DNA from: Coemansia sp. RSA 487
Lineage: Eukaryota; Kickxellomycota; Kickxellomycetes; Kickxellales; Kickxellaceae
Direction: 5' to 3'
Length of the DNA stretch: 64,000 nt
Assembly (NCBI GenBank): GCA_027577595.1
Contig: JANBRJ010000023.1
Location: 1-64,000 of the forward strand
Positions 43,949-54,656 of this stretch are shown here, in pieces (within the stretch, counting starts at the first letter, position 1; each line of letters starts with the position of its first letter). Under the pieces are notes generated by a model. The model made no database searches. It was given only the letters and a program-made list of their open reading frames with translations, and was not told the origin of the DNA. The position numbers were made by a program, and so were the translations under genes.

Positions 43949-46900
43949 ATGAGCTTTGCTGAGATTCTTGGCGGTACGATCTCGTTCGATAACAAAATTC
44001 GCGAGCAGGCTACCCGTGCGCTCGAAAATGCCGAGAACGAGAATTTTGTAAGTACTAATGCCCTACAAATTCTGCTAGCGTGTGCATTTCGCTTGCATTC
44101 GTTGAATCTTGTTTGCATTTACATTTGTTTTTTTTTTTTTCATTTACTGCGATGCTAACCTTCTGTATTTTCTTTTTTATTTGGTACTGGCTCATATTTA
44201 CATTTTAGTCGCAATACATTCTTTCTCTGGCACAAGAGCTTGCGAACGAAAACGGACAGGAGCTTGTGCGTTCGGCTGCTGGTCTGGCCTTGAAGAACAC
44301 TCTCTCTGCAAGGGTAAGCAAACTACGCTACACATGAAAATGAAACTGTGCACACCATTCAATGGCTTGCAACCGTCTTTTTGTCTCTGGTGATACTAGA
44401 TTCCATTGCTATTGTACTTTTTTGCCACAAGCTTGATATGACTCTTGTTGCCACAGTCCGAAAGTTAATTATATGGATACAAACAACGTATATGGGCGCT
44501 GGGCTGCTCTTGCTATTGTCAGCTAGTTGGCTTTCTTTTTCTTTTCTCTTTGTGAGCAGCACTTCCGCCATATAGCTTAAAAACACTCGCTTTGAAGGCT
44601 TTGTGTTGGATTGTGCCTGTGGTCTGCTTGCTGTGCCCAAATGACTTCATTTCACAGGTAAACTAACAAGCACAAATAAAACATTGTTGCCCTTTGTATC
44701 TTTATATGGCATAAATGTATTGTAGGACGAGTCGCGCCAGACTCAATACTCACAAAGATGGATTCAGGTTGACGAAGGCGTGCGCAGCCAGATCAAGCAA
44801 AGCGTTCTTGCAACTCTTGGCTCCGAAAGCCGCCTTGCAACCACCCCCGCTGCCCAGACAATTGCCGCAATAACCGCAATCGAGCTTCCCCAGGGGCAAT
44901 GGGCTGATGTCATTGCCACACTGCTGCAGAATGTCTCTTCAACCAGCACCAGCCTCAAGATTGCCAGCCTGCAGACCATCGGATTCATCTGCGAGTCAAT
45001 CGACCCCGAGATCCTGGCAACGCAAAGCAACACTATATTGACTGCGGTTATACAGGGTGCCAATTCGGAGGAGCCCAGCCAGGATGTCCGCTTTGCCGCC
45101 ATCACTGCTCTCTACAACTCGCTGGAGTTTGTGCGCATCAACTTTGAAAACGATGGCGAACGTAACGTTATTATGCAGACAGTCTGCGAGGCCACGCAAA
45201 GCCCCAGCACAAACGTCCAGGTTGCTGCATTTGAGTGCCTTGTCCGTATCATGCAGCTGTACTACGACAAGATGGGCTTCTACATGGAGAAGGCCCTCTA
45301 CGGGCTTACTGTCATCGGGATGAAGCATGAGGAAGAAAAGATCTCCTTGCAAGCAATCGAGTTCTGGTCCACCGTGTGTGACGAAGAGATCGAGCTGCAG
45401 ATTGAGGAGGATGAAGCCAACGAATTTGAACGACCATTTGAGCGCCACAACTATCGGTTTGCCAAAACCGCCTTGCCTCAGGTCCTTCCAACTCTGCTCT
45501 TCCTGCTTACTAAGCAAGACGAGGATGCTGATGAGGACGAGTGGAATGTGTCGATGGCTGCTGCAACCTGCCTGTCGTTGCTTGCACAGACCATCGGTAA
45601 CGATATCGTTGCGCCGGTGATTCCTTTCGTCGAGCAGAACATCCGCAATCCCGATTGGCACTACCGCGAGGCCGCGGTCATGTCCTTTGGCTCGATCCTT
45701 GAGGGGCCCGATTCAGCGGTGCTGACTCCCCTTGTTTCGCAGGCCCTTCCTGTGCTTATCGAGATGGTCAAGGATAACGAAATACAGGTCAAAGACTCGG
45801 CTGCGTGGACCATTGGCCGTGTCTGTGACCTGCTGGTCGAATGCATCCAGATGGATGTTCACTTGCACAACCTTGTCAGCGCCCTGGTTTCTGGGCTGGA
45901 GGACAGCCCGCGCATTGTGGCGAACTGCTGCTGGGCGATCATGAACTTGGCAGAGCAGATTGGTGGCGCCGATGCCGAGACGTACGCTCTGTCGCCATAC
46001 TTTGAGGGCATTGTCACAACGCTTATGCGCATCACCGAGACAAACGTCAACGAGAACAACTCGCGCACATCTGCCTACGAAACCATGGCAACGCTTGCAA
46101 ACACCGGCCCCAAGGACACGCACCCCACCATTGCCAAGCTTGGCGTAGCGATCCTGGACAGGCTAGACACCACTATTGCCAGCACCAATCAAACGGTCGG
46201 CTCCGAAGACCGCCTGGTCCTTGGTGAGCTGCAATCAAGCCTTTTAAACGTGCTTTCCAACGTTGCCCGGACTCTTGGAAGACAGATATCCGAAATATCT
46301 GACCGCATAATGACATGTGTGCTGCAGCTGCTCAATTCTGGCAACAAGCAATCTGTTGTCGCTGAGGATGCCTTCCTTTTGGTTGGAGCACTGATCACTG
46401 CTCTTGAAGGCGATTTTGCACGCTATCTTGAGTCGTTTTCGCCGTTCCTCTACAACGCCTTGCAGAACCATGAGGAATACCAGCTGTGCTCGATCGCGGT
46501 CGGGCTTATTGGCGACATCTGTCGCGCTCTTGGCCAGGGTGCCTCGCCGTACTGCGACCAGTTTATGTCAATCCTGCTGCAAAATCTCGAATCGGACGTG
46601 CTTCAGCGTGATGTCAAGCCCGGTATTCTGTCCTGCTTTGGCGATATTGCTCTTGCGATTGGTGGTCGCTTTGAGACCTACGTTGATGTTTCGTTCGGTG
46701 TGCTTATGGCGGCGTGCAATCTCAGCGCCAACACCCAGGCCATAGACTACGACACCATCGACTACAATAACGCGCTGCGCCTTGGCATCTTTGAGGCTTT
46801 TGTCGGCATCACACAAGGGCTCAAGTCTGACGGTAAGGCCCAGCTTGTGCTTCCTCGCATCCAGGACATCTTTGTTTTCATGAGCGTGGTGTTTGCAGAC

Positions 46901-47110
46901 CAGAACAGGTCGGAGGAAGTCACAAAGACCATGATTGCGCTCATTGGCGATCTGGCCTCTTCATTCACCAACGGCGAACTGCGTGAGCCTCTGCAGTACG
47001 AATGGATCCAGGCTCTTATCAAAGAAGGCCGTGCCAACCCACGTGGCTCCTACATTCGCGATATTGCCCGCTGGGCTCGCGATATGGTCAAGCAGGCAAC
47101 AGGAGCCTAA
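43949..47110 (+). CDS. KAP95: Importin subunit beta-1 (karyopherin-95)
   Basis: Nuclear import receptor that carries importin-alpha/cargo through the pore and releases it on Ran-GTP binding. Three exons: 43949-44047, 44209-44313 and 44726-47110, all phase 0, giving 862 residues (yeast Kap95 861). The N-terminal exon MSFAEILGGTISFDNKIREQAT and the second exon QYILSLAQELANENGQELVRSAAGLALKN form the first HEAT repeats; the third starts DESRQTQYSQRWIQVDEGVR. About 19 HEAT repeats are expected and the pattern of paired helices continues to the end. An acidic loop QIEEDEANEFERPFERHNY matches the conserved region near HEAT 8. Full-length; the first two introns flank the importin-beta N-terminal domain coding segments. 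Confidence 0.97.
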
Positions 47111-47301
47111 GCTTACTCTTTTTTAACATCTTTTGGAACAGCCCATTCTTTTCCACGGATCCATCGGTTCATGGTGCATGGTGCATGGGTTTTTTTTTAT
47201 CAGATCTATTTACATCACTTTTCCTCAAATAAACTTCTTTGACTTAGCACTTACATCTTATTAAGGTTTAGTTGTGTTTTCATGAAGCCAAAAAAAAAAA
47301 A

Positions 47302-48654
47302 CTACCCCTTTTTTGAGTACTCGTCGCCAACCTGCTGTGTATGCGTGTCATTGCTGGCATTTTGAGCTTGGCTGTCGTATGGCGGAGGAGTGGATAATAT
47401 TTCTCCAAGATCAAGCTCTACTGCAGCCCTCTGCAGCTCCAAGTTTTCGCTAATCGGGTCCCAGGCTTTGTCCTGGCGTTTGGCCTTCCACGTGTTGTAA
47501 ATAAGGATGGAGCCAACTAATATGAGAACAAAAGCAAAGGGAATAGTAATGCCAATTGCAATCTTTTGACCCTTTGTTAGTCCATCACGGGCTTCTGTGT
47601 TGTTGTTATTCGGCTGTGTTTCATCACTAATGCTGCTGCTGTCGCTGCTCTCCAACAGCGATAACGCAGAGTCCATAGATTCATCGCCTGAACTTATGGA
47701 ATCTGTGTCAGATGTGGTGCCTTCGACACTGAATGTGCCATCAGCCATATCCTTTTGCACCACGTAAAGGTCTCCGCCAACGGTTACAATACCGGACAAA
47801 TCGATTCCACTAGGTGCATTCATCGAGTTTATTGTAGTGTCGTCTATATTCAATGATTCGCCATTTCCGTACTCTGGGACTGTCAGTCGAGTAACCTCAA
47901 TGTAAAATGGCACAAATGGCCAAAGGTTTGTGTAGTAGTTTAGCATTTTGGCCTTTCCATCGCACATGCTGCCCCCGTAGACAACAGAGTGACTGTAAAT
48001 ACTGGATAGCACAATTGAATTGTTTGATTCCTGGCCATAAATCAGCCCGTAAGGTATTGCACAGCTGCTGCTGTTAGCCGATGTTGTTGTAGTGCTTGTG
48101 CAGGAAAGCCATCCGTTGTTAGATGCATACAGACCAGATGCTGCTGCACAATCGCTGCTGTCTGCCGCCTGGTTGCTGATATCCGGTGTGTTCCACGCGC
48201 CAGCGGAGTCTATTGTGCGACGTATGTAGACGTCCAGTTGTCTCGGAAAGGTATTGGCCGCTACGTATGTAAAGTAGGAGTTTGTCGTGTTCTGGTTAAA
48301 CTGGAGGACGGCAATGTTGTTTTCCAGAGTTGACGGGTTGTAATTTGGATGTACAACAATCTGGGACGGGTCAATTGATGCTGATATTTCTGGATTATCG
48401 TCGAGGGAGCTTGTGCGCACATCGTATGTAGCCGAAGTGTTGATGGTCTTGCCGCTGGTGTAATCAAGGCAGTTTGCTGCTACAAGAGCGGTTTTCATTG
48501 TTAGTAGCCCCACCATGCATGAAGTCTGTGCACCGTTTTTATATAGGATGGCCATGACAAAGCCTTCCATCCGCTCAGAGTCAGCACACCGCACCAGAGC
48601 AGCTATCCCCAAGAGAAGGGCATAAAGAGCTAGATGCATCTTTGAAAGATCCAT
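47302..48654 (-). CDS. Membrane-anchored trypsin-fold pseudoprotease
   Basis: 450 residues in one exon. A signal peptide (MDLSKMHLALYALLLGIAALVRC) precedes an S1 (chymotrypsin) fold domain: GFVMAILYKNGAQTSCMVG, then TALVAANCLDY where active trypsins have TAAHC, and NNIAVLQF where they have the catalytic NDIALL. A GDSGGP motif is absent. The first two triad residues therefore appear replaced (His to Asn, Asp to Asn) and the serine motif is gone. A Ser/Thr/Asn/Asp-rich stalk with many N-glycosylation sequons leads to one transmembrane helix (IAIGITIPFAFVLILVGSILIY) and a cytoplasmic tail of about 65 residues with a PPPYD motif. Likely a cell-surface binding or sensor protein rather than a protease. 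It is convergent with KAP95. Fold assignment is from motif layout only. Confidence 0.7.
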   Translation of the reverse strand: MDLSKMHLALYALLLGIAALVRCADSERMEGFVMAILYKNGAQTSCMVGLLTMKTALVAANCLDYTSGKTINTSATYDVRTSSLDDNPEISASIDPSQIVVHPNYNPSTLENNIAVLQFNQNTTNSYFTYVAANTFPRQLDVYIRRTIDSAGAWNTPDISNQAADSSDCAAASGLYASNNGWLSCTSTTTTSANSSSCAIPYGLIYGQESNNSIVLSSIYSHSVVYGGSMCDGKAKMLNYYTNLWPFVPFYIEVTRLTVPEYGNGESLNIDDTTINSMNAPSGIDLSGIVTVGGDLYVVQKDMADGTFSVEGTTSDTDSISSGDESMDSALSLLESSDSSSISDETQPNNNNTEARDGLTKGQKIAIGITIPFAFVLILVGSILIYNTWKAKRQDKAWDPISENLELQRAAVELDLGEILSTPPPYDSQAQNASNDTHTQQVGDEYSKKG

Positions 48655-49377
48655 AAACTGTACAATATGAAGAGAGAGGGAAAGGTAAAGTGTAACAAGC
48701 TAAAGATAGAAGGTTGAAAAAACAAAACAAAACAGCGATGCTTTAGTTTTGGCAGATTCGCAACCTTTTAATACACATCAAAACAGGGTCTTTTTGCTAT
48801 CCAAAACAACTACATGTCATGCAAAGTTTGACATGTTTCATCTTGCATTTCCGCTTACCTTTGGATTTCAATCCAAGGATGTTCGAAAGGGACTCTATTG
48901 ATTTATCTTTTTAGTAGCTGGGCGTGTTTGCTTTGTTTTCCATTTCCGCAAAGAAAACCACGTGCTGCATGCCTCGATAGTGTATATATTTTTGGATACA
49001 AAATCCTAAAAAATTATAAAAAATACATTTATAATGAACTCTAAAGCAGGCGCGCACAATTACAATACCTGTTTTTGCAAACTAAAAACTGCTGCTTACT
49101 GGTGCTGTCCCAATTATGTAAACATTGGAAATTTGCAAATGGATTTACGCAAAAAAGACGCGCTAGTTTAGCATAGTTTCACTTTTTCCCTCAAAGTTGC
49201 AGGTTGTTTTGCAGACGCCGATCGCATCCGTAACATATAGATGCAGGATTTTCTTGCAGCTTGTCAAATTTTCAGAGACAGCGTCCAAAGAAACCAATCT
49301 TGTTCCTTTTATCCCTGTTTCAGAACCCTCGGAAAGTTCAAGATTCCTAAAAGCCTGATTTGGAAGAATATAAATAT
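48655..49377. other. Intergenic region upstream of the pseudoprotease
   Basis: About 720 bp, AT-rich, between the pseudoprotease start and the left end of element copy B. It presumably holds the promoter. A minus-strand frame at 49163-49480 is open for 105 codons but runs into the element and has no recognisable domain. Confidence 0.4.
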
Positions 49378-49858
49378 TGTGCTGTACAAAACTAATTCTG
49401 TCGAATAAAGATGTATACACGTCTAATGGCCAAAGGTTTGTGGTGGTGATGATGTAGTTGGTTAACGTTGATCTTAACAAAACCTAACAATCTGAAGAAC
49501 AACTAAGTCATGCACTCTTTGCCAGATGTAGATATGCTGGGAGACTGTCATTCTTATAGTCGCAGCAAATCCTAGTTCTAGGAATTCTAGTTCTAGGATA
49601 GGATACAGTCCCTTTTGCAGGTAGAGGTGCTCAAATGAGAGCTGAAGAGATAAATATCTGTGACTGCTTTTTGACAATGGTACTAATAATTTGTATTTTC
49701 TATTGTGTATTTTCCTGCTTTGCACTGACGCATACGCCACGCCTGCGCAAGCAACTTTTTCTTGGAACGCAAAATGCATTATTGCCACTACAAATCTTTC
49801 ATCATTCGACGCGTATATATCTTTCCTATTTGACACAATTAGTTCTGCACAGCACAGC
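49378..49858. mobile_element. Miniature inverted-repeat element without nuclease (copy B)
   Basis: About 480 bp whose ends are inverted and match those of copy A at 12330-13365: left TGTGCTGTACAAAACTAATT, right the complement of a near-identical sequence, followed by GATGTATACACGTC and CAAAGGTTTGTGGTGG (left) matched by the right end. The right-hand internal segment 49555-49858 aligns with 13075-13365 of copy A at about 80% by eye, including the 31-nt hairpin. The segment TTAACGTTGATCTTAACAAA also matches copy A at 12602-12621. Between those two blocks copy B lacks the Fanzor remnant and most of the left internal DNA. It ends about 90 bp from the CLASP stop. No coding capacity. Confidence 0.72.
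49569..49599 (+). other. Conserved imperfect hairpin in copy B
   Basis: The 31-nt inverted repeat of copy A (13090-13120) recurs with the same arm length, AAT loop and two-base internal mismatch. One pair differs but still allows a G.U pair. Conservation in a copy without any nuclease suggests the segment matters to the element. Confidence 0.5.
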
Positions 49859-49945
49859 ATTGGTTGAAATCGACTACAGATGGGTTCATCAACTAAAAAA
49901 ATATAAACTATATCGAGGCTGGCAAAATTTTTTTGCCTACATTTT

Positions 49946-52900
49946 TTATGCACTCTTCTGAGATAGATAAAACGTCCAAGCAAGGCGCCGGAGCTCTGGC
50001 CGATGCAAGCTACTGACATACTTTGCCAGCGGATTGGTAGACGATGCTAGCTCCTCAGGGCGTGCGTGCAGCAATACTGTTTCAAGTTCAGTATCCGGCA
50101 GTCCAAGCTTTTCATGCACTGCAATTAGCGGAGCCAGTGCAGCCTTGCGCACCTGGGTACGCGGATGAATAAAGCATGCCATCGAGAATGGCATGAAGCG
50201 GTCTAGTTCCTGCTCAGTGATGATAGATGATGGTGGCAACCTCCTCACAACCTCAGCAGAAAACTCGAGCATCCCCGCCAGTGCATTGTCCATCTTATAA
50301 ACACCCATCGGATCCATCTCGGCTGGAGTAGGAATCAAAGGCTCCAGACGCGCCACATATCCAGATTTCTGGGTCGCTAGCTCTTGGGTTGGTGGCAGAG
50401 GCGCACGCATAAAAAAGTCCTCGGCAAGCTCAAAGCACAGGTCGATATCAAGATGTGTCGTAATATCGTAGAATACATCTTCTGCAGAGCCGCTTAAAAT
50501 GGTTGATTCAAAGAACCTGTTGCGTAAAACTTCGAGAAGAAGGATGCGCGAGTTTTCCAGATTAAAGTATTGCGACTTTCGACGTACAAGAACACGCAGC
50601 ACGTCAAAGCAGCTGTCCTTTGTAAAAACAGTATCCCGGTTTTCCACGGGATTTTGGAGCCACTGCAGACAGGCTTTTAATATCCGTCCCAAGTATCCGC
50701 GTCCGCCATTATCTTCATCGGGCCATACGCCGCTAGACTCCTCCTTTGCAAACCGAGCCAGGCTACGGAAGAGAGATTCGTCTACATCGTGGTTGGCCTC
50801 CAGGCGCGACAAATAGACTCCAATCTTGGTTAGTCGCTGAGGCGTATCAGCTGGCATTGGCGATTCAATAACCGGCTGGCGGTTTAAGGCACCCATCATC
50901 GCAGGCTCCATTGGTCCATGCCAGTAGCGCGCGGCTTGCGTGCGAGGGGTGACCATTTGCTGGTAAGCATTTTGCGTGGCAGAGCTATTTGTGTACATCA
51001 TGTTTCCGGATCTTGGTTGCATCTGAGGCGACATTCCGGGAGAGTGCTCCGGCGTGATTGTCTGAGTCTTTGCTGGTAAGCATCTAGCACTCATTTGATC
51101 CAGGGATGGCTCGCCCTTGGTAGTATGGCTTGGGGGCTCATCAATGCTCATGTCGCTGCCGTCTTTGTGGTCGGCTTGCAGCGGAAGAGATGACATCTGC
51201 GACGCAATTTCGTCCACCACCGGATCTGCTGTCACCACAGTGGCTTGGCTTTCCCCATAGGCATCATTCACAATACCGTGGCTGTTCATGGTATCTACTA
51301 CTGGCTCCTCTTTGGGGTTTCTGGCTTGCTGTGGGATCTCTCCAGTCGGAACGCGTCTGGGCGGTGTGTTAATATCGGCGAGCGAAGTGTCCACATCCAT
51401 CTGACTAAAGTCGATAAGTCCAAGCGACATACGCGCCTTTACAGGCGTTTCCAGCCCTCTGATGTGACCATGGGGAAGATGGGGCTTGGTGGGCTCAGCA
51501 AATATAATCGACTCGTCTTCTTCAACATTCACTTCATCAAGCGTGCTCGTGGTGAACATTGGCTCTGTTTCATCGCGTTCGTCCAGATTGTCAGGCTCCA
51601 TAGAAGACATTGCCTGTTGTGTGTTGATTGGGGTGGAATGTGTACTCGTCAGCCGGTCGCTCGAGACAGATCTCTGTGGGCTGCCTCCAGAAACCACGCT
51701 CATTAAGCTCGGAGCAATGGACTCGCGACTGCTACTAAAGCTCGGGCGCAACGGCGGCTGCCGACCATACGATCTCGACGCAGGACGAAGACCAGAGGCT
51801 TCCGACATCGGCTTTGAATCGCGCCTAGCTTGATGTGGCAGGCTGCCGCACTGGTCATTACGCACGTATCTGGCTTTGTCTCGATCCAATGCAGCATGCA
51901 CGCTATCGGGGAATCCAGCAAGGACCTTTTTAGCGTGGAGTGCAGAGGTCATGTGTAGCTCCCAGAACAATTCGCGAGATGCTTCTCTAACTGATGGCTG
52001 CGAATCTGATACTCCGCCTTTTACAATGACCCCAATCGCAGTAAGGATATCAGCACTGCGACGATCCGACGAGCCAAGCAGCGTCCTCTGACTGCATAAT
52101 ACTGCGCAGCAGGTGGAAACAATCGCTTGGCGAAGGGTGGCACTCTTATCGGACATGCGCTGCTTCAGGGTATCAATGCCCTTCAAACGCAACGGAAAGT
52201 GCTGGAACACAACTTCCAGCGACTTTGAAGCCCTCTGCGCGCCGATTTTCTTGGTCTGTGCACACTGTCGAAGTAATGCGTCGACAATAACGTCGAATAT
52301 TGTGCTGGCGTACGGACCAAGTCTAATAGCAATGTCTTCGCAGAGCCCCATCGCCTGAGACGACAGCGATGTGCGTAGACTCTCAACGCCCTTAAACAAA
52401 TCGTGGATATATTCTTTCAAAAGCGACGCCAACTCGTCGTAAAATTCGGTACCAGCGTTTCCCCAGACAATTCCTCGATACAAGCAGATTGCTTTTTCGC
52501 GCTGGATCCAGTTTTCCTCTGTTTCTCGCCCGGCAAAGCATCCGATAGTACGTGAAAACTCTATAGCCAAGCTGTTTCTACTAGGGACATTGTGTACCTT
52601 GACCCCGGCTGGAACATCCTTTCCTGGAGTAAATATATCTGCTATCCGCGTATTTGAAGGCTGCCTTTGAATTGTTCGACGAGCAGCCGGTATGTTTGAC
52701 GCGTGGCGGTTTGATAAAGACGATGTCATATTTGGCAGATGCATTGGTGGAGGGCCCAAATTTGCTGGCGACAAAGAGAGATCGCCATTGCTTGGTAGAG
52801 GAGGACCCGCAGAGTGCATGTGCAATGGTGAGGTATGGCTCTGAATTGCCCTGCTTGGTGAGAGAGGGCTTGAATACCCGCCTATGCGTGATCCAGGGCG

Positions 52901-54060
52901 GTATCCTTGTTGCGATATGCATCTGCTGCCACCGTGCATCCCGCCAGTACCTGGGATCTGTGGAAGAAACGATGGCTGCACAATACGCGAATCTGCACGA
53001 AACCCAGATATGCGCGAACCCGGTCGCATGCCCATTGCCGATCCAATACGGGAGCTGCTTCGCATGCCGCCATAGGGTGATGACGGCATCGAGGAAAACT
53101 CTCCCGGTGGGGCCGTGATGGCGGATAGCAATGCTGGTCTATGAGGCGTGATTGCTTGAGCTTTGGCGATAATATCCTCCTGGAGCTCTGTGTGCGCATG
53201 GTATATCGTGTTCAACGCGCGCTTTGCAGCAAACCTAACAGCATCTTGATTATCGTCAAGATGCGCAAATATGTTTCCGATATAGCGTATGGCAGGGAAA
53301 TCGGGATACTGCTGAACACACGTTATCAGCCACTCAAGCACCATCTCACGGACCCTCCATGTCTTATGGCCAAACCCGCGCGTTTGTATATCGCGCTCTA
53401 ACAAGCTTGCCGAATTCCAGTTCGACGCTGAAGGTGAAATTGGTGCAGTTGGTCTAGTAGCACGCGACCAGAGTGGCGTCCCAGCCCGAGGTATGGAGCT
53501 TCCAATCCCGCTTTGCCTGTTTGGTGCTTTGATTCGTGTTGGCGACTGCGACGCTACTAGGGGCTGTCCCGTGTTCTGTATTCTGTTAAGCGACGCCCAC
53601 ATTGTTGCAAGCGTGCTTAACGCGAGCTCTCTCACTGCCATACGGCCATCGCCAAGACGGTCAAGCAGCTGTGGGGGGATAAAGTGCATCAGCGCCTTTA
53701 TGATCTGAGCATTGGAATCCCGGGCAATGTAATCGACGAGCGGCTGTATACAGCCAAGGGCTGCCTGGCAAGCAATTACTTGAGACGAACCAAGGATAGA
53801 GGCTAGCGTTGTTATTATACCCTCCAGCGCCTTTGCCTATGGACCTGTACAGCAAAATAAAGCAAAAAGCATTAGCATATCGACGACAACGTAGCTTTAT
53901 CAGTTGCATTTGGTAAAAGCTGGTGCTCACTTACAGAACCAGTAACATCGCCATGCTCGAGCGATTCCCGAAGTCTCTCTAGCACGCCGCTGCGTTTTTC
54001 GACGCCCAGTGACTGTGCACCTTGAAGCAAGCGCAGCAGCTGGTCTAGAGTTTCTGGCAT
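49946..54060 (-). CDS. STU1: CLASP family microtubule plus-end protein (Stu1/Cls1)
   Basis: CLASPs promote microtubule rescue and spindle midzone stability through TOG domains. Exon 1 is 54060-53935 (MPETLDQLLRLLQGAQSL...GDVTGS) and exon 2 is 53836-49946, phase 0 across a 98-bp intron, for 1338 residues. The N-terminal TOG/HEAT unit reads IKALMHFIPPQLLDRLGDGRMAVRELAL and RVREMVLEWLITCVQQYP. A basic Ser/Arg/Gly/Pro-rich linker (about 240-400) has several SRI and SxIP-like pieces (GSSIPRAG near the N-terminus) that may bind EB proteins. The CLASP N-terminal (TOG2) domain at about 460-680 includes EENWIQREKAICLYRGIVWG, LRTSLSSQAMGLCEDIA and LKQRMSDKSATLRQAI. A disordered Ser/Asp/Glu-rich region and a C-terminal helical domain follow. 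Full-length. Confidence 0.92.
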
Positions 54061-54656
54061 AAGGCAGACAGAAATTGATGCGTGCGCTGTTTAATTAACA
54101 CGCGTTATGATTGACAGGATACCACTCCGCTGGCTCGGCCGAAAGTAAACAAACAAGGAAAAGAAAAATATGTATCTGGAAGAGAAACACACAATAGATA
54201 GCTCGCGCTTAGTTTCTAGTTTATCCCGAATTTACGTTTGATTGGTTCTAACAATTCGTGACCTTCACAGTTCAGTCCGTCCACCACAAACTAAATCAGA
54301 CCACAGGCAGAAGGGAATTATTGACAATAGCTTGCAATACGCAAGTATACCAAATGCAGCAGTTGTTGCAGACGTGCGAGTAAAAGTATAAATTAAAGCA
54401 ATGCGAAAATGCCGAAAAGAAAACTATAAGAGTAAAATGCGCGTCACTATGAATAAAGAGCAAAGAGTAAAAGGCAAGGAAGCAGAAAAGGAGAAAAGGA
54501 GAAGATGGGAACATCCGCCATTATCCGGTGATGTCGATGACCTTCGATTACCACTAACGTGTGGCAACCGAAGCCTTGTATCTGGCATTAATTTCCGCCC
54601 AGAACGGTTCTGGACAGTTGGAGTGCTATAGCACCCAGGGAAAAGCATGGTTGATG
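54061..54656. other. Region between CLASP and Fanzor, 3' flank of the Fanzor gene
   Basis: About 600 bp. On the minus strand it is the 3' flank of the Fanzor gene; it also holds the CLASP promoter. Two perfect hairpins lie close to the Fanzor stop and are listed separately. No ORF is supported, and I found no copy of the inverted repeats seen in elements A and B. Confidence 0.5.
54599..54634 (-). other. Paired hairpins just 3' of the Fanzor stop (candidate omega-RNA segment)
   Basis: Two perfect inverted repeats lie 23-60 nt downstream of the Fanzor stop: CCAGAACGGTTCTGG (six-base stem, three-base loop) at 54599-54613 and the 12-nt palindrome GTGCTATAGCAC at 54623-54634. Guide RNAs of Fanzor proteins are known to derive from DNA next to the 3' end of the gene. 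Transcription has not been shown. Confidence 0.4.
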
